From Agromyces flavus (GTDB lineage Bacteria; Actinomycetota; Actinomycetes; Actinomycetales; Microbacteriaceae), in contig NZ_LT629755.1 of NCBI RefSeq assembly GCF_900104685.1, positions 1,488,001-1,552,000 of the forward strand: a stretch of 64,000 bases of DNA. Reading direction: 5' to 3'. Positions 40,542 to 48,893 of this stretch are shown here, in pieces. Below the pieces are notes generated by a model. That model was not told where the DNA came from. It saw nothing but the letters and a program-made list of their open reading frames with translations, and searched no databases. How positions within the stretch are numbered: the stretch's first letter is position 1; the number at the start of each line of letters is the position of its first letter. Position numbers and translations under genes: made by a program.

Positions 40542-41342
40542 TCAGTCGCGCTGCGCGAACGCGCTCTCGTAGAGGCAGACGGATGCCGCGGTCGCCAGGT
40601 TCATGGACTCGGCGTGCCCGTAGATCGGCACGGTGACGACCCGGTCGACGAGCGCCAGCTGGTCGTCGGGCAGGCCACGTGCCTCGTTGCCGAACACCCA
40701 GGCCGTCGGACGCGCGAGCACGCCGTCGCGGCGCGCTTCGAGGAGGTCTTCGCCCTTGACGTCGGCGGCGAGCACCGTCAGCCCGGCCTCGCGAGCGCGC
40801 GCCAGCACGTCCTCGAGCTCGGCGCCGACCGCGACCGGAAGGTGGAAGATCGAGCCCGTCGACGACCGCACCACCTTGGGGTTGTAGAGGTCGACCGCCC
40901 GGCCGGTGAAGACGACCGCGTCGGCGCCCGCGGCATCGGCGGCGCGGACGATGGTGCCGGCGTTGCCGGGGTCGCGCACCTCCTCGAGGATGGCGACGAG
41001 GCGCGGCTTCGCGGCGAAGACGTCCTTCACGGCCGTGGGGAACTGGTGGCAGACCGCGACGAAACCCTGCGGCGTGACCGTGTCGGCCATCGCCTGCAGC
41101 ACCTCTTCGGAGACGTACTCGACATCGACGCCGGCGTCGATGGCGGTGTCGCCGATGTCGCTGTAGCGCTCGAGCGCGGTCGGTGTCGCGTAGAGCTCGA
41201 CGACGAGTTGGGGCCGGAAGGTCAGCGCCTCAGCGACCGCCTGCGGGCCCTCGAGCAGGAACATGCCCGTCTCGACCCGCGCGGGCTTCTTCGCGAGCTT
41301 CGCGACGGCCCGTACGCGCGGCGACCTCGGGTTCTCGAGCAT
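40542..41342 (-). CDS. TrmH/SpoU-family RNA 2'-O-methyltransferase (TsnR-like)
   Basis: The 266-aa protein has an N-terminal substrate-binding domain (FLLEGPQAVAEAL) and a SpoU trefoil-knot methyltransferase domain. Motifs are EEVRDPGNAGTIVRAADAAG (motif 1), WVFGNEARGLPDD (motif 2) and VPIYGHAESMNLATAAS (motif 3). Position immediately after the L20 gene matches the rplT-tsnR order of mycobacteria, so a 23S rRNA target is likely. The ATG at 41342 has TACACT 6 nt upstream, suggesting its own leaderless transcript after the rplT terminator. Confidence 0.92.
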   Translation of the reverse strand: MLENPRSPRVRAVAKLAKKPARVETGMFLLEGPQAVAEALTFRPQLVVELYATPTALERYSDIGDTAIDAGVDVEYVSEEVLQAMADTVTPQGFVAVCHQFPTAVKDVFAAKPRLVAILEEVRDPGNAGTIVRAADAAGADAVVFTGRAVDLYNPKVVRSSTGSIFHLPVAVGAELEDVLARAREAGLTVLAADVKGEDLLEARRDGVLARPTAWVFGNEARGLPDDQLALVDRVVTVPIYGHAESMNLATAASVCLYESAFAQRD

Positions 41343-41348
41343 GTGTCA

Positions 41349-41354
41349 AGTGTA
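41349..41354 (-). promoter_or_regulatory. Possible -10 of the TrmH-family gene
   Basis: TACACT on the minus strand, 6 nt before ATG 41342; lies just beyond the terminator hairpin of the infC operon. Confidence 0.45.
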
Positions 41355-41367
41355 TTGACGAGATGCG

Positions 41368-41404
41368 GAACGGCCCGGCACCCGCGCGGGGTGCCGGGCC
41401 GTTC
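41368..41404 (-). terminator. Hairpin terminator after rplT
   Basis: GAACGGCCCGGCACC at 41368-41382 and its perfect complement at 41390-41404 form a 15-bp stem with a 7-nt loop. It lies 20 nt after the rplT stop; no T-tract follows, as is common in actinobacteria. Confidence 0.8.
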
Positions 41405-41424
41405 GTCGGCACGAATCAGACGGA

Positions 41425-41811
41425 CTAGGCCGCGTTCTTCGGAGCGTTGACGTCGCTCGGGAGCGCCTGTTTGGCGGCCTCGACGAGGCCGGCGAAGGCG
41501 GCCGGCTCGTTCACGGCGAGCTCGGCGAGGATGCGACGGTCGACCTCGATGCCCGCGAGGCCGAGGCCCTGGATGAGGCGGTTGTACGTGATGCCGTTCT
41601 GACGCGCGGCGGCGTTGATCCGCTGGATCCAGAGGCGACGGAAGTCGCCCTTCTTCTTGCGGCGGTCGTTGTAGGAGTAGACCAGCGAGTGGGTGACCTG
41701 CTCCTTCGCCTTACGATAGAGGCGCGAACGCTGGCCGCGGTAGCCCTCGGCGCGCTCGAGGATGACCCGACGCTTCTTGTGCGCATTGACTGCGCGCTTG
41801 ACTCTTGCCAT
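41425..41811 (-). CDS. rplT: 50S ribosomal protein L20
   Basis: Basic 128-aa protein binding 23S rRNA early in 50S assembly. It shows [58 protein letters not shown] and [18 protein letters not shown]. The ATG is at 41811, 32 nt after rpmI. In other bacteria L20 represses its own operon by binding the leader; whether it does so here is not visible. Confidence 0.97.
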   Translation of the reverse strand: MARVKRAVNAHKKRRVILERAEGYRGQRSRLYRKAKEQVTHSLVYSYNDRRKKKGDFRRLWIQRINAAARQNGITYNRLIQGLGLAGIEVDRRILAELAVNEPAAFAGLVEAAKQALPSDVNAPKNAA

Positions 41812-41843
41812 GACTCTGTATCTTCCTTACCGGGTCTCGTCGC

Positions 41844-42038
41844 TCAGCGACCGAGCAGCTTCTTGATGACCTTGGTGTCGGGCGCCGAGGCGACCTTGTC
41901 CTGGTTCAGGCGGCGGGTGCGCACCGAGGACTTGCCCTCGAGGTTGTGGCGCATACCGGCCTGCTGCTTCTTGATCTTGCCGCTGCCGGTGACCTTGAAG
42001 CGCTTCTTGGACCCGGAGTGGGTCTTCTGCTTCGGCAT
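41844..42038 (-). CDS. rpmI: 50S ribosomal protein L35
   Basis: Small 64-aa basic protein with the L35 signature [20 protein letters not shown] at its N-terminus and RRLNQDK toward the C-terminus. The Shine-Dalgarno AAGGAG is 11 nt upstream of ATG 42038. Middle gene of infC-rpmI-rplT. Confidence 0.97.
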   Translation of the reverse strand: MPKQKTHSGSKKRFKVTGSGKIKKQQAGMRHNLEGKSSVRTRRLNQDKVASAPDTKVIKKLLGR

Positions 42039-42095
42039 CTCTCGTGTATCTCCTTGGTTCTGCCGCCACCGGGGTGGCGGACGGGGGTGCTGGCC

Positions 42096-42713
42096 TTACG
42101 CCTCGGTGGCCTCGGCCGTCTCCGGCGAGTCGCCCTCGGCATCGGCCGCCGGGCGCTGCTTCGCCGCAGCACGCTGTGCATTCGCCTCGGCCTTGGCCTC
42201 GGACTTGTTCTTCAGGGGAGCGATGACCATGACCATGTTGCGGCCGTCGATCGTGGGGTTGTGCTCGACCGTGCCGTACTCCGCCACGTCTTCAGCGAAG
42301 CGCTGCAGCAGGCGCACGCCCATCTCGGGACGCGACTGCTCGCGACCCCGGAACAGGATCATGGCCTTGACCTTGTCGCCCGACTTCAGGAAGCCGACGG
42401 CGCGCTTCATCTTGGTCTCGTAGTCGTGCTTGTCGATCTTGAGGCGGAAGCGAACCTCTTTCAGGATCGTGTTCGCCTGGTTGCGCCGGGCTTCCTTCGC
42501 CTTCTGCGCAGCCTCGTACTTGTACTTGCCGTAGTCCATGATCTTGACGACCGGCGGACGGGAGTTCGGCGCGACCTCGACGAGATCGAGGTCGGCCTCC
42601 TGCGCGAGCCGCAGTGCCACCTCGATCTTCACGACGCCGACCTGCTCTCCGCCTGGGCCCACGAGGCGGACCTCGGGGACGCGGATACGGTCATTGGTAC
42701 GCGGATCGCTGAT
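42096..42713 (-). CDS. infC: Translation initiation factor IF-3, apparent AUC start codon
   Basis: Binds 30S and checks start-codon choice. The 205-aa protein has the N-domain ([25 protein letters not shown], split here only by wording), [20 protein letters not shown] linker and C-domain with [17 protein letters not shown]; the C-terminal 30 residues are an Ala/Glu-rich tail. The conserved IF-3 beginning is in frame upstream of the first canonical start (GTG 42662). Between an in-frame TGA and that GTG there is no ATG, GTG or TTG. The codon at the homologous first position is ATC (42713-42711), preceded by GAGGAG at 6 nt. IF-3 genes elsewhere use AUU or AUC for self-repression, so this start is favoured. 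Confidence 0.9.
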   Translation of the reverse strand: MSDPRTNDRIRVPEVRLVGPGGEQVGVVKIEVALRLAQEADLDLVEVAPNSRPPVVKIMDYGKYKYEAAQKAKEARRNQANTILKEVRFRLKIDKHDYETKMKRAVGFLKSGDKVKAMILFRGREQSRPEMGVRLLQRFAEDVAEYGTVEHNPTIDGRNMVMVIAPLKNKSEAKAEANAQRAAAKQRPAADAEGDSPETAEATEA

Positions 42714-42955
42714 GCGTGTCTCCTCTACTCGAACTGTGTTCTCAGCTCATCGGGAGACGGATGCCGCCCGACGACGAGAGCGGAAAATCCACGCGATGAC
42801 GCCCCGCGGAATTCTCACCGCGGGCTCATGCGGCACCCTTGCTACTCCCCCGCCGGAGCGGGGAAGCGGAGTGCGAACGACCCGGTAACCTTGATGAAGC
42901 GGTATGCGCGGGTGGGAGTCTCTCCACTTTCGTACCGGGGACTGGCCCCGGAGCC
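42714..42955 (-). promoter_or_regulatory. Structured leader of the infC-rpmI-rplT transcript
   Basis: About 240 nt between the predicted transcription start and infC. On the minus strand strong stems are CCGGGG/CCCCGG near 42930-42950, GTGGAG/CTCCCAC near 42913-42928, CCCCGC/GCGGGG near 42845-42862 and CCCGCGG/CCGCGGGG near 42800-42823. No open frame. A control element for IF-3, L35 or L20 levels is likely, but no known leader class was recognised. Confidence 0.5.
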
Positions 42956-42960
42956 CGCAG

Positions 42961-42967
42961 TAGTCTA
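42961..42967. promoter_or_regulatory. Shared symmetric -10 for infC (minus) and the DUF1844 gene (plus)
   Basis: TAGTCTA reads TAGTCT on the plus strand (42961-42966) and TAGACT on the minus strand (42967-42962), both good TANNNT boxes. No clear -35 on either side. Confidence 0.55.
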
Positions 42968-42983
42968 GCAGAGGAATCCCCCG

Positions 42984-43385
42984 GTGAGCGACACATCGCC
43001 CGAGCCCACGCGTGCGCCCGAGCACGCCGACCACACCGCCACCGGCGAGGCCGAGCGGGCCGTCGCCGATGCGACGCGCGACATCGCCGAGGTGCCCGCC
43101 GTCGAGGTGATCACGACCGCCGCCGTGCACCTCATGAGCGCGGCCGCGGTCAAGGTCGGCCTCGCCGACGATCCCGAGGCGCAGACCGACCTCGACGAGG
43201 CGCGCAAGCTCATCAACGCCCTCGCCGGACTCATCACGGCCGGCGCGCCCGAGATCAGCGACATGCACGCGCGCTCGCTTCGCGACGGCCTCCGCTCGCT
43301 CCAACTCGCGTTCCGCGAGGCCTCGGTCATCCCCGACGAGCTCGGCAAGGGCCCGGGCGAGAAGTGGACCGGGCCCGTTTCATAG
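42984..43385 (+). CDS. DUF1844 protein
   Basis: A 133-aa protein. The first 35 residues are acidic and variable, followed by the conserved core AVEVITTAAVHLMSAAAVKVGL, TDLDEARKLINALAGLI and LRDGLRSLQLAFREAS. All-helical, no known activity; it is usually found beside infC-rpmI-rplT in actinobacteria. GTG at 42984 with GAGGA upstream. It converges on the Nei-like gene. Confidence 0.9.
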   Translation: MSDTSPEPTRAPEHADHTATGEAERAVADATRDIAEVPAVEVITTAAVHLMSAAAVKVGLADDPEAQTDLDEARKLINALAGLITAGAPEISDMHARSLRDGLRSLQLAFREASVIPDELGKGPGEKWTGPVS

Positions 43386-43395
43386 CACCGGCGAC

Positions 43396-44172
43396 TCACG
43401 GCTGGCAGTGCGGGCACCAGTAGGTGTCGCGCAGTTCGACGTCGTTCCGGCCGAGGCGCGTGTGGAGGATCCGCGTGCCGCACCGGCGGCAGGGCTCGCC
43501 CGCCCGCCCGTAGACCCAGAGCCGCCGCCCCGGCCGGGTGTCGCCGGTCGTGGTGCGCTCGAAGCGGTCGCGGTTGGCATGGATGACGCGCCGAGCGAGG
43601 TCGACGGTCGCCGGGAGGTCGACCTCGCCGATGGGACGGTCGGGCCGGATGCCGCGCAGGAAGCACACCTCGTTGACGAGCACGTTGCCGAGACCCGCGA
43701 GGTTCCGCTGGTCGCCGAGCGCCACGACCGCGGCCGTGTCGCCGGCGGCCGAGAGCCGCCGCACCGCCTCGCCGGGGTCCCAGTCGGGTCCGAGCAGGTC
43801 GGGCCCGAGGTAGCCGAGCCGCTCACCCTCCTCGGCTGCCGGGAAGACCTCGACGAGTCCGAGATCGAAGCCGATCGCCGTGGCATCCGCGGTCTCGATG
43901 ATCGCGCGGGCGCGGTACGCGGGTCGCGGCCACTTCTGGCCCGGGCGCAGCACACGCCACTCCCCCTCCATTTTCAGATGGGTGTGCAGCACGACGTCGC
44001 CGATGCGCATGAGCAGGTGCTTGCCGCGGCTGCCCACCGAGTGGACGGTCTCGCCCGCGAGATCGACGGTCGCGAAGGCGGGCACGCGCAGGTCGCTGCG
44101 AGTCACGGCACGGCCCGCGAGCGCGGCATCGAGCCGTTTCGCGGCGTGGAAGACCGTGTCGCCCTCGGGCAT
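43396..44172 (-). CDS. Formamidopyrimidine/endonuclease VIII DNA glycosylase (Nei2-like)
   Basis: Base-excision glycosylase/AP lyase for oxidised bases. The 258-aa protein begins MPEGDTV, giving the catalytic Pro2 and Glu3 after Met removal. It has LHTHLKMEGEW, the H2TH region GDQRNLAGLGNVLVNEVCF, and a C-terminal four-Cys zinc finger (CRRCG ... CPHC). The missing residues of the Fpg type and GDT start favour the Nei family. It starts 4 nt after lhr, so both are in one transcript, as with nei2-lhr in mycobacteria. Confidence 0.93.
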   Translation of the reverse strand: MPEGDTVFHAAKRLDAALAGRAVTRSDLRVPAFATVDLAGETVHSVGSRGKHLLMRIGDVVLHTHLKMEGEWRVLRPGQKWPRPAYRARAIIETADATAIGFDLGLVEVFPAAEEGERLGYLGPDLLGPDWDPGEAVRRLSAAGDTAAVVALGDQRNLAGLGNVLVNEVCFLRGIRPDRPIGEVDLPATVDLARRVIHANRDRFERTTTGDTRPGRRLWVYGRAGEPCRRCGTRILHTRLGRNDVELRDTYWCPHCQP

Positions 44173-44176
44173 CGGG

Positions 44177-47100
44177 TCACGTCCTCGCGTCGAAGCGGAG
44201 GCCCTGCGGCGTCTCGCGGAAACCCGCCGCGCGCAGCGGCAGCTCGAGCACCGAGCCGTAGACCCCGCCGCCGTTCACCGACTCGACCCGGAACCTCGCG
44301 CCACGCGCCCGCGCGAGCGACTCGGCGAGCGCCGTCGCCCCCGCCGCGAGCGCCTCGTCGTCGTCGGTGAAGACGAGCGCGGTGCGACCGCCGCGCTCGA
44401 GGTAGAACACCGCCTCACCGTCGACGATCGCCACGAGGGCGCCGGCCTTGCGGGCCGGACGGTGACCGAGCTCGGCCGTCGGCTCGGGCCACTCGAGCGC
44501 CCCGCCGAACGGGTTCGCCGGGTCGGTCGCGGCGAGCGCGACCGCTCCGCCCGCCGGCGCCTGTCGAAGGCGGTCGACGGCGGCGCTGGTGCCGAACTGC
44601 GCACCGCCCTGCCCGTCGATGAAGTAGCCACGCCGTACGCGACCCGTCTCCTCGAACCCCGCAAGCGTGCGGTAGGCGAGCGCGAATCCGCCCAGGATGT
44701 CCTCGGCGACCACGGATCCACGCGTCACGACGCCGTACCGCTCGAGCAGGGTCTCGCCGAGGGCGTGTGCCCGCGGGGTCGCCGCGTCGCTCGGGACGGG
44801 GAGGATGGACCAGCGTCCGGCGGCGCGCGGCGGTACCGCGCGGGTCGCGCGTGCACCGTCGGCGGTCACCGAAGCGGCCAGCGCGCGTCGCGACAGCGAC
44901 CGGCCGCGCAGTCGTGCTCGCGGAGTGGCCGCCTTGGTCTTGTGCGCACCGCCGCCGAGGAGCAGCCCGCGGACGGGGGCGAACGTGTCGTTGGTCACGA
45001 GGCCCGCCCAGGCGAGCCGCCAGAGCGCCTCGAGGACGGGTGCGTCATCGGTCGCGCCGACGGCATCGACGAGCTGCCGGAAGAAGTAGGCGCCCCCACC
45101 GCCGAGCGCGGTGAGCAGCTCGGTCTCCATCGCATCGAGCGGCTGGTCGACTGGCGCCGGCATCGTGAGCTTCGCGGTGTCGGCCAGGTGGAGGCTGACC
45201 CAGCCGTCGTCGCCGGAGAGGGATCCCTGCCCGACCCACACCACCTCGCCGCTCGCGGTGAGCTCGTCGAGCAGGTCGGGCCGGTAGTCGCCGACCCGGG
45301 CCGGGAGCACGAACGATTCCCACGCGGAGGCCGGGATGCGGACGCCCTCGAGCTGCTCGATGACGGCGGCCACGCCGTCGACCCCGCGAAGTCGGCCGCC
45401 GACGTGCTGCCAATCGGGCAGGAACCGTGCGAACTCGCGCGGTGCGACGGGTTCGACCTCCTCGCGGAGCGCGGCGAGCGAACGACGCCGCAACCGACGG
45501 AGCACCTCGGGGTCGCACCACTCGGCACCCGATCCGTGCGGCAGGAACGCGCCTTCGACGAGCCGTCGCTCGCCCGCGAGCCGGCCGAGGGCGCCGTGCG
45601 CGACCGCGACGCCGATGCCGAAGCGCTCGGCGACGGCGTGCGTCGTGAACGGGCCGTGGGTGCGCGCGTAGCGGCCCACGAGGTCGCCGAGCGGATCGCG
45701 CACCGCCTCGCCGAACGCCTCGGGAAGTCCGGGCGGGACCGGCACGCCGAGCGCGTCGCGCAGCCGGCTCACGTCCTCGACGGCGACGATCCATTCGGAC
45801 GCCGCGAACCGCACGCGTGCGGCGCGCCGGGCGGCGACCAGCGCGTCGACCGCGGCCGCGGGATCGGTCTGCTCGTCGACGCGCTCGCCCACCTCGGCCA
45901 GGGTGAGCGGACCGAGTTCGCGCAGCAGGTCGGCCACGCCCTCGTCGCCCTTCGCGCGCCGATCGGGATGGGTTCGCTGCAGCATCCGCTCGGTCTCGTC
46001 GACGATGCCGGGATCGAGGAGCTCTCGCAGCTCGACGGTGCCGAGAAGCTCCGCCAGAAGTCCCGGATCGAGCGAGAGGGCCGCCGCACGACGCTCGGCG
46101 AGCGGTGCGTCGCCTTCGTACATGAACGCGCCGACGTAGCCGAAGAGCAGGCTCGCGGCGAAGGGGCTCGCCGTCTCGGTCGTGACGTCGACGAATCGCA
46201 CGCGCCGCGCGCGGATGCGCTCGGCGATGGCCGTCAGGGCGGGCAGGTCGTAGACGTCCTGCAGGCACTCGCGGACGGCCTCGAGCACGATGGGGAAGTC
46301 GGGGAAGTCGCGCGCGACCTCGAGCAACTGGGACGCCTTCTGCCGCTGCTGCCAGAGCGGGGACCGCTTGCCGGGGTTCTGCCGCGGCAGCAGCAGCGCT
46401 CGCGCCGCGCATTCGCGGAACCGCGAGGCGAACAGCGCCGAATCGCCCACGCGCTCGGTGGCGAGCTGGGCGAGCTCGGCCGGGTCGAACTCGAACAGCT
46501 CGCTCCCGGGCGGCTCGTCGGCCGTGTCGGGCAGGCGCAGCACGATGCCGTCGTCGCTCGCGACCGCGTGGGATTCGATGCCGAAGCGCTCCTGCACGCG
46601 CGCGTCGACGGCCAGTGCCCACGGCGCGTGCACGCGCATGCCGTAGGGCGAGTGCAGGACGATGCGCCAGTCGCCGAGCTCGTCGCGGAAGCGCTCGACC
46701 ACGAGGTTCACCGCGTCGGGCACGATTCGCGTGGCGTCGCGCTGGTCGGCGATGAAGCGCACGAGGTTCGCGCCCGCGCGCTCGTCGAGCCCGGCCGCCT
46801 CGCAGCGCTCGAGGGCGGCGGACGGCTCGGCGCCCGCCAGTTCGCCGATGAACCCGCCGATCGCCTCGCCGAGCTCGGCCGGCCGGCCGATGCCGTCGCC
46901 CTTCCAGAACGGGAGTCGCCCGGGTTCGCCGACCGCCGGGGAGACGAGGACCCGGTCGTGCGTGATCTCCTGGATGCGCCAGCTCGTGGCGCCGAGCGCG
47001 AAGACGTCGCCCACGCGCGACTCGTACACCATCTCTTCGTCGAGCTCGCCCACACGACGACCGGGACCTGCCTCGCCGATCATGAAGACGCCGAACAGAC

Positions 47101-48820
47101 CGCGATCGGGGATGGTGCCGCCGCTCGTCACCGCGAGCCGTTGCGCACCGCGGCGGCCCGTGATGGTGCCGGCGTCGCGGTCCCAGACCAGACGCGGGCG
47201 CAGCTCGCCGAACCGGTCGGATGGATAGCGCCCGGCGAGCAGGTCGAGGGTCGCATCGAACGCCGAGCGCGGCAGCGTGTGGAACGGCGCCGCGCGGCGG
47301 ACCACGTCGAACCAGTGCTCGACGTCCCACTCGTCGATCGCCGCCGCCGCGACGGTCTGCTGCGCGAGCACGTCGAGCGGGTTGGTGGGGATGCGCATCG
47401 GCTCGATGCCGCCTGCGATCATGCGCTCGGCGACGACGGCCGAGTGCAGCAGGTCGGCCCGGTGCTTCGGGAAGAGCACGCCCTTCGAGACCTCGCCCAC
47501 CTGGTGGCCCGCGCGGCCGATGCGCTGCAGGCCGCTCGCGACCGACGGCGGCGATTCGACCTGCATGACGAGGTCGACCGCGCCCATGTCGATACCGAGC
47601 TCGAGGCTCGAGGTGGCGACGACGCACTTCAGCCGACCGGCCTTGAGGTCGGCCTCGACGAGCGCACGTTCCTCCTTGCTCACGGAACCGTGGTGCGACC
47701 GCGCGATGATCGGTTCGGCGCCGGCGGTGATGCCCGAGGCGCCGGCCAGCTCGGCGGGCGGGCGGCGGACCGCGAGGGGCGGGGATCCGGCCGCGCTCGC
47801 GGCCGCGTTCGCCGGACGCCGTGCGACCGCATCGACCGCGGCTGCGGCGACGAGTTCGGCGCCATCGCCATCGCCGCCACCGTCGTCGGGGGCGGTGCGC
47901 TCGGCCCACAGCTCGTTGAGTCGGGCCGTGAGCCGCTCGGCGAGCCGGCGCGAGTTCGCGAACACGATGGTCGACTGGTGCGCGAGCACCTCGTCGAGGA
48001 TCGCCTCCTCGACGTGCGGCCAGACGGAGCCGCCCGGCTCGCCCGAGAGATCGGCCAGGTCGTCGACGGGCACCGTGACGGTGAGGTCGAACCTCTTGCC
48101 GGACGGCGGCGCGACGATCGTCACCGGGCGCGTGCCCGACAGGAACCGCGCGACCTCTTCGTGGGGACGCACGGTCGCCGAGAGCCCGATGCGCTGCACC
48201 GGCGTCGCGGTCAACTCGTCGAGGCGCTCGAGCGAGAGCGCGAGGTGGGCGCCGCGCTTCGTGCCCGCGAGCGCGTGGATCTCGTCGACGATCACGGTCT
48301 CGACGCCGGCCAGGGTCTCGCGCGCCTGCGACGTGAGCATGAGGAACAGCGACTCGGGCGTCGTGATGAGGATGTCGGGCGGGCGCTTGACCAGCGCACG
48401 CCGATCGGTGGACGACGTGTCGCCGGACCGCACGCCGACCGTGACCTCGGGGACCTCGACGCCGAGCGCCGCCGCCGTGCGTCCGATGCCCACGAGGGGC
48501 GCGCGGAGGTTGCGCTCGACGTCGACGCCGAGCGCCTTGAGCGGCGAGAGGTAGACCACGCGCGTGGCCCGCGGGGTCGTCGCCTCGACGACCTCGCCGG
48601 TTGCCGCGTCGACGATCGGCGTCGGACCGTGGTGCAGCCGGTCGATGGCCGACAGGAACGCGGCGAGCGTCTTGCCCGAGCCGGTCGGGGCGACCACGAG
48701 CGCGTGGTCGCCCTGCGAGATCGCGCGCCATGCCGCATCCTGCACGGGTGTGGGGTCGCGGAACGACTCGGTGAACCACGCCCGCGTCGCGGGCGCGAAC
48801 GAATCGAGCGCCCCGGTCAT
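44177..48820 (-). CDS. lhr: Lhr-type DEAD/H-box ATP-dependent helicase
   Basis: Large (1547-aa) superfamily 2 3'-5' DNA helicase linked to DNA repair. Motifs in order: Q motif FRDPTPVQDAAW, Walker A APTGSGKT near residue 49, DEIHALAG as Walker B (DEIH), SAT motif LSATVRP, motif IV in the IVFANSRRLAERL region, and motif VI with QRIGRAGHQVG. The Lhr C-terminal core with winged-helix and beta-barrel modules fills about 850-1547. ATG 48820 starts the conserved MTGALDSFAPATRAW; a GGGAGG directly abuts it, too close for normal use, so ATG 48868 is an alternative. It is followed by nei2-like gene. Confidence 0.93.
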   Translation of the reverse strand: MTGALDSFAPATRAWFTESFRDPTPVQDAAWRAISQGDHALVVAPTGSGKTLAAFLSAIDRLHHGPTPIVDAATGEVVEATTPRATRVVYLSPLKALGVDVERNLRAPLVGIGRTAAALGVEVPEVTVGVRSGDTSSTDRRALVKRPPDILITTPESLFLMLTSQARETLAGVETVIVDEIHALAGTKRGAHLALSLERLDELTATPVQRIGLSATVRPHEEVARFLSGTRPVTIVAPPSGKRFDLTVTVPVDDLADLSGEPGGSVWPHVEEAILDEVLAHQSTIVFANSRRLAERLTARLNELWAERTAPDDGGGDGDGAELVAAAAVDAVARRPANAAASAAGSPPLAVRRPPAELAGASGITAGAEPIIARSHHGSVSKEERALVEADLKAGRLKCVVATSSLELGIDMGAVDLVMQVESPPSVASGLQRIGRAGHQVGEVSKGVLFPKHRADLLHSAVVAERMIAGGIEPMRIPTNPLDVLAQQTVAAAAIDEWDVEHWFDVVRRAAPFHTLPRSAFDATLDLLAGRYPSDRFGELRPRLVWDRDAGTITGRRGAQRLAVTSGGTIPDRGLFGVFMIGEAGPGRRVGELDEEMVYESRVGDVFALGATSWRIQEITHDRVLVSPAVGEPGRLPFWKGDGIGRPAELGEAIGGFIGELAGAEPSAALERCEAAGLDERAGANLVRFIADQRDATRIVPDAVNLVVERFRDELGDWRIVLHSPYGMRVHAPWALAVDARVQERFGIESHAVASDDGIVLRLPDTADEPPGSELFEFDPAELAQLATERVGDSALFASRFRECAARALLLPRQNPGKRSPLWQQRQKASQLLEVARDFPDFPIVLEAVRECLQDVYDLPALTAIAERIRARRVRFVDVTTETASPFAASLLFGYVGAFMYEGDAPLAERRAAALSLDPGLLAELLGTVELRELLDPGIVDETERMLQRTHPDRRAKGDEGVADLLRELGPLTLAEVGERVDEQTDPAAAVDALVAARRAARVRFAASEWIVAVEDVSRLRDALGVPVPPGLPEAFGEAVRDPLGDLVGRYARTHGPFTTHAVAERFGIGVAVAHGALGRLAGERRLVEGAFLPHGSGAEWCDPEVLRRLRRRSLAALREEVEPVAPREFARFLPDWQHVGGRLRGVDGVAAVIEQLEGVRIPASAWESFVLPARVGDYRPDLLDELTASGEVVWVGQGSLSGDDGWVSLHLADTAKLTMPAPVDQPLDAMETELLTALGGGGAYFFRQLVDAVGATDDAPVLEALWRLAWAGLVTNDTFAPVRGLLLGGGAHKTKAATPRARLRGRSLSRRALAASVTADGARATRAVPPRAAGRWSILPVPSDAATPRAHALGETLLERYGVVTRGSVVAEDILGGFALAYRTLAGFEETGRVRRGYFIDGQGGAQFGTSAAVDRLRQAPAGGAVALAATDPANPFGGALEWPEPTAELGHRPARKAGALVAIVDGEAVFYLERGGRTALVFTDDDEALAAGATALAESLARARGARFRVESVNGGGVYGSVLELPLRAAGFRETPQGLRFDART

Positions 48821-48893
48821 CCTCCCATCCAAGCGGATGCCACCGACATCGTCACCGGGTTGCGCCATCCCTCGACCGGCCGGCCCGCGGGCG

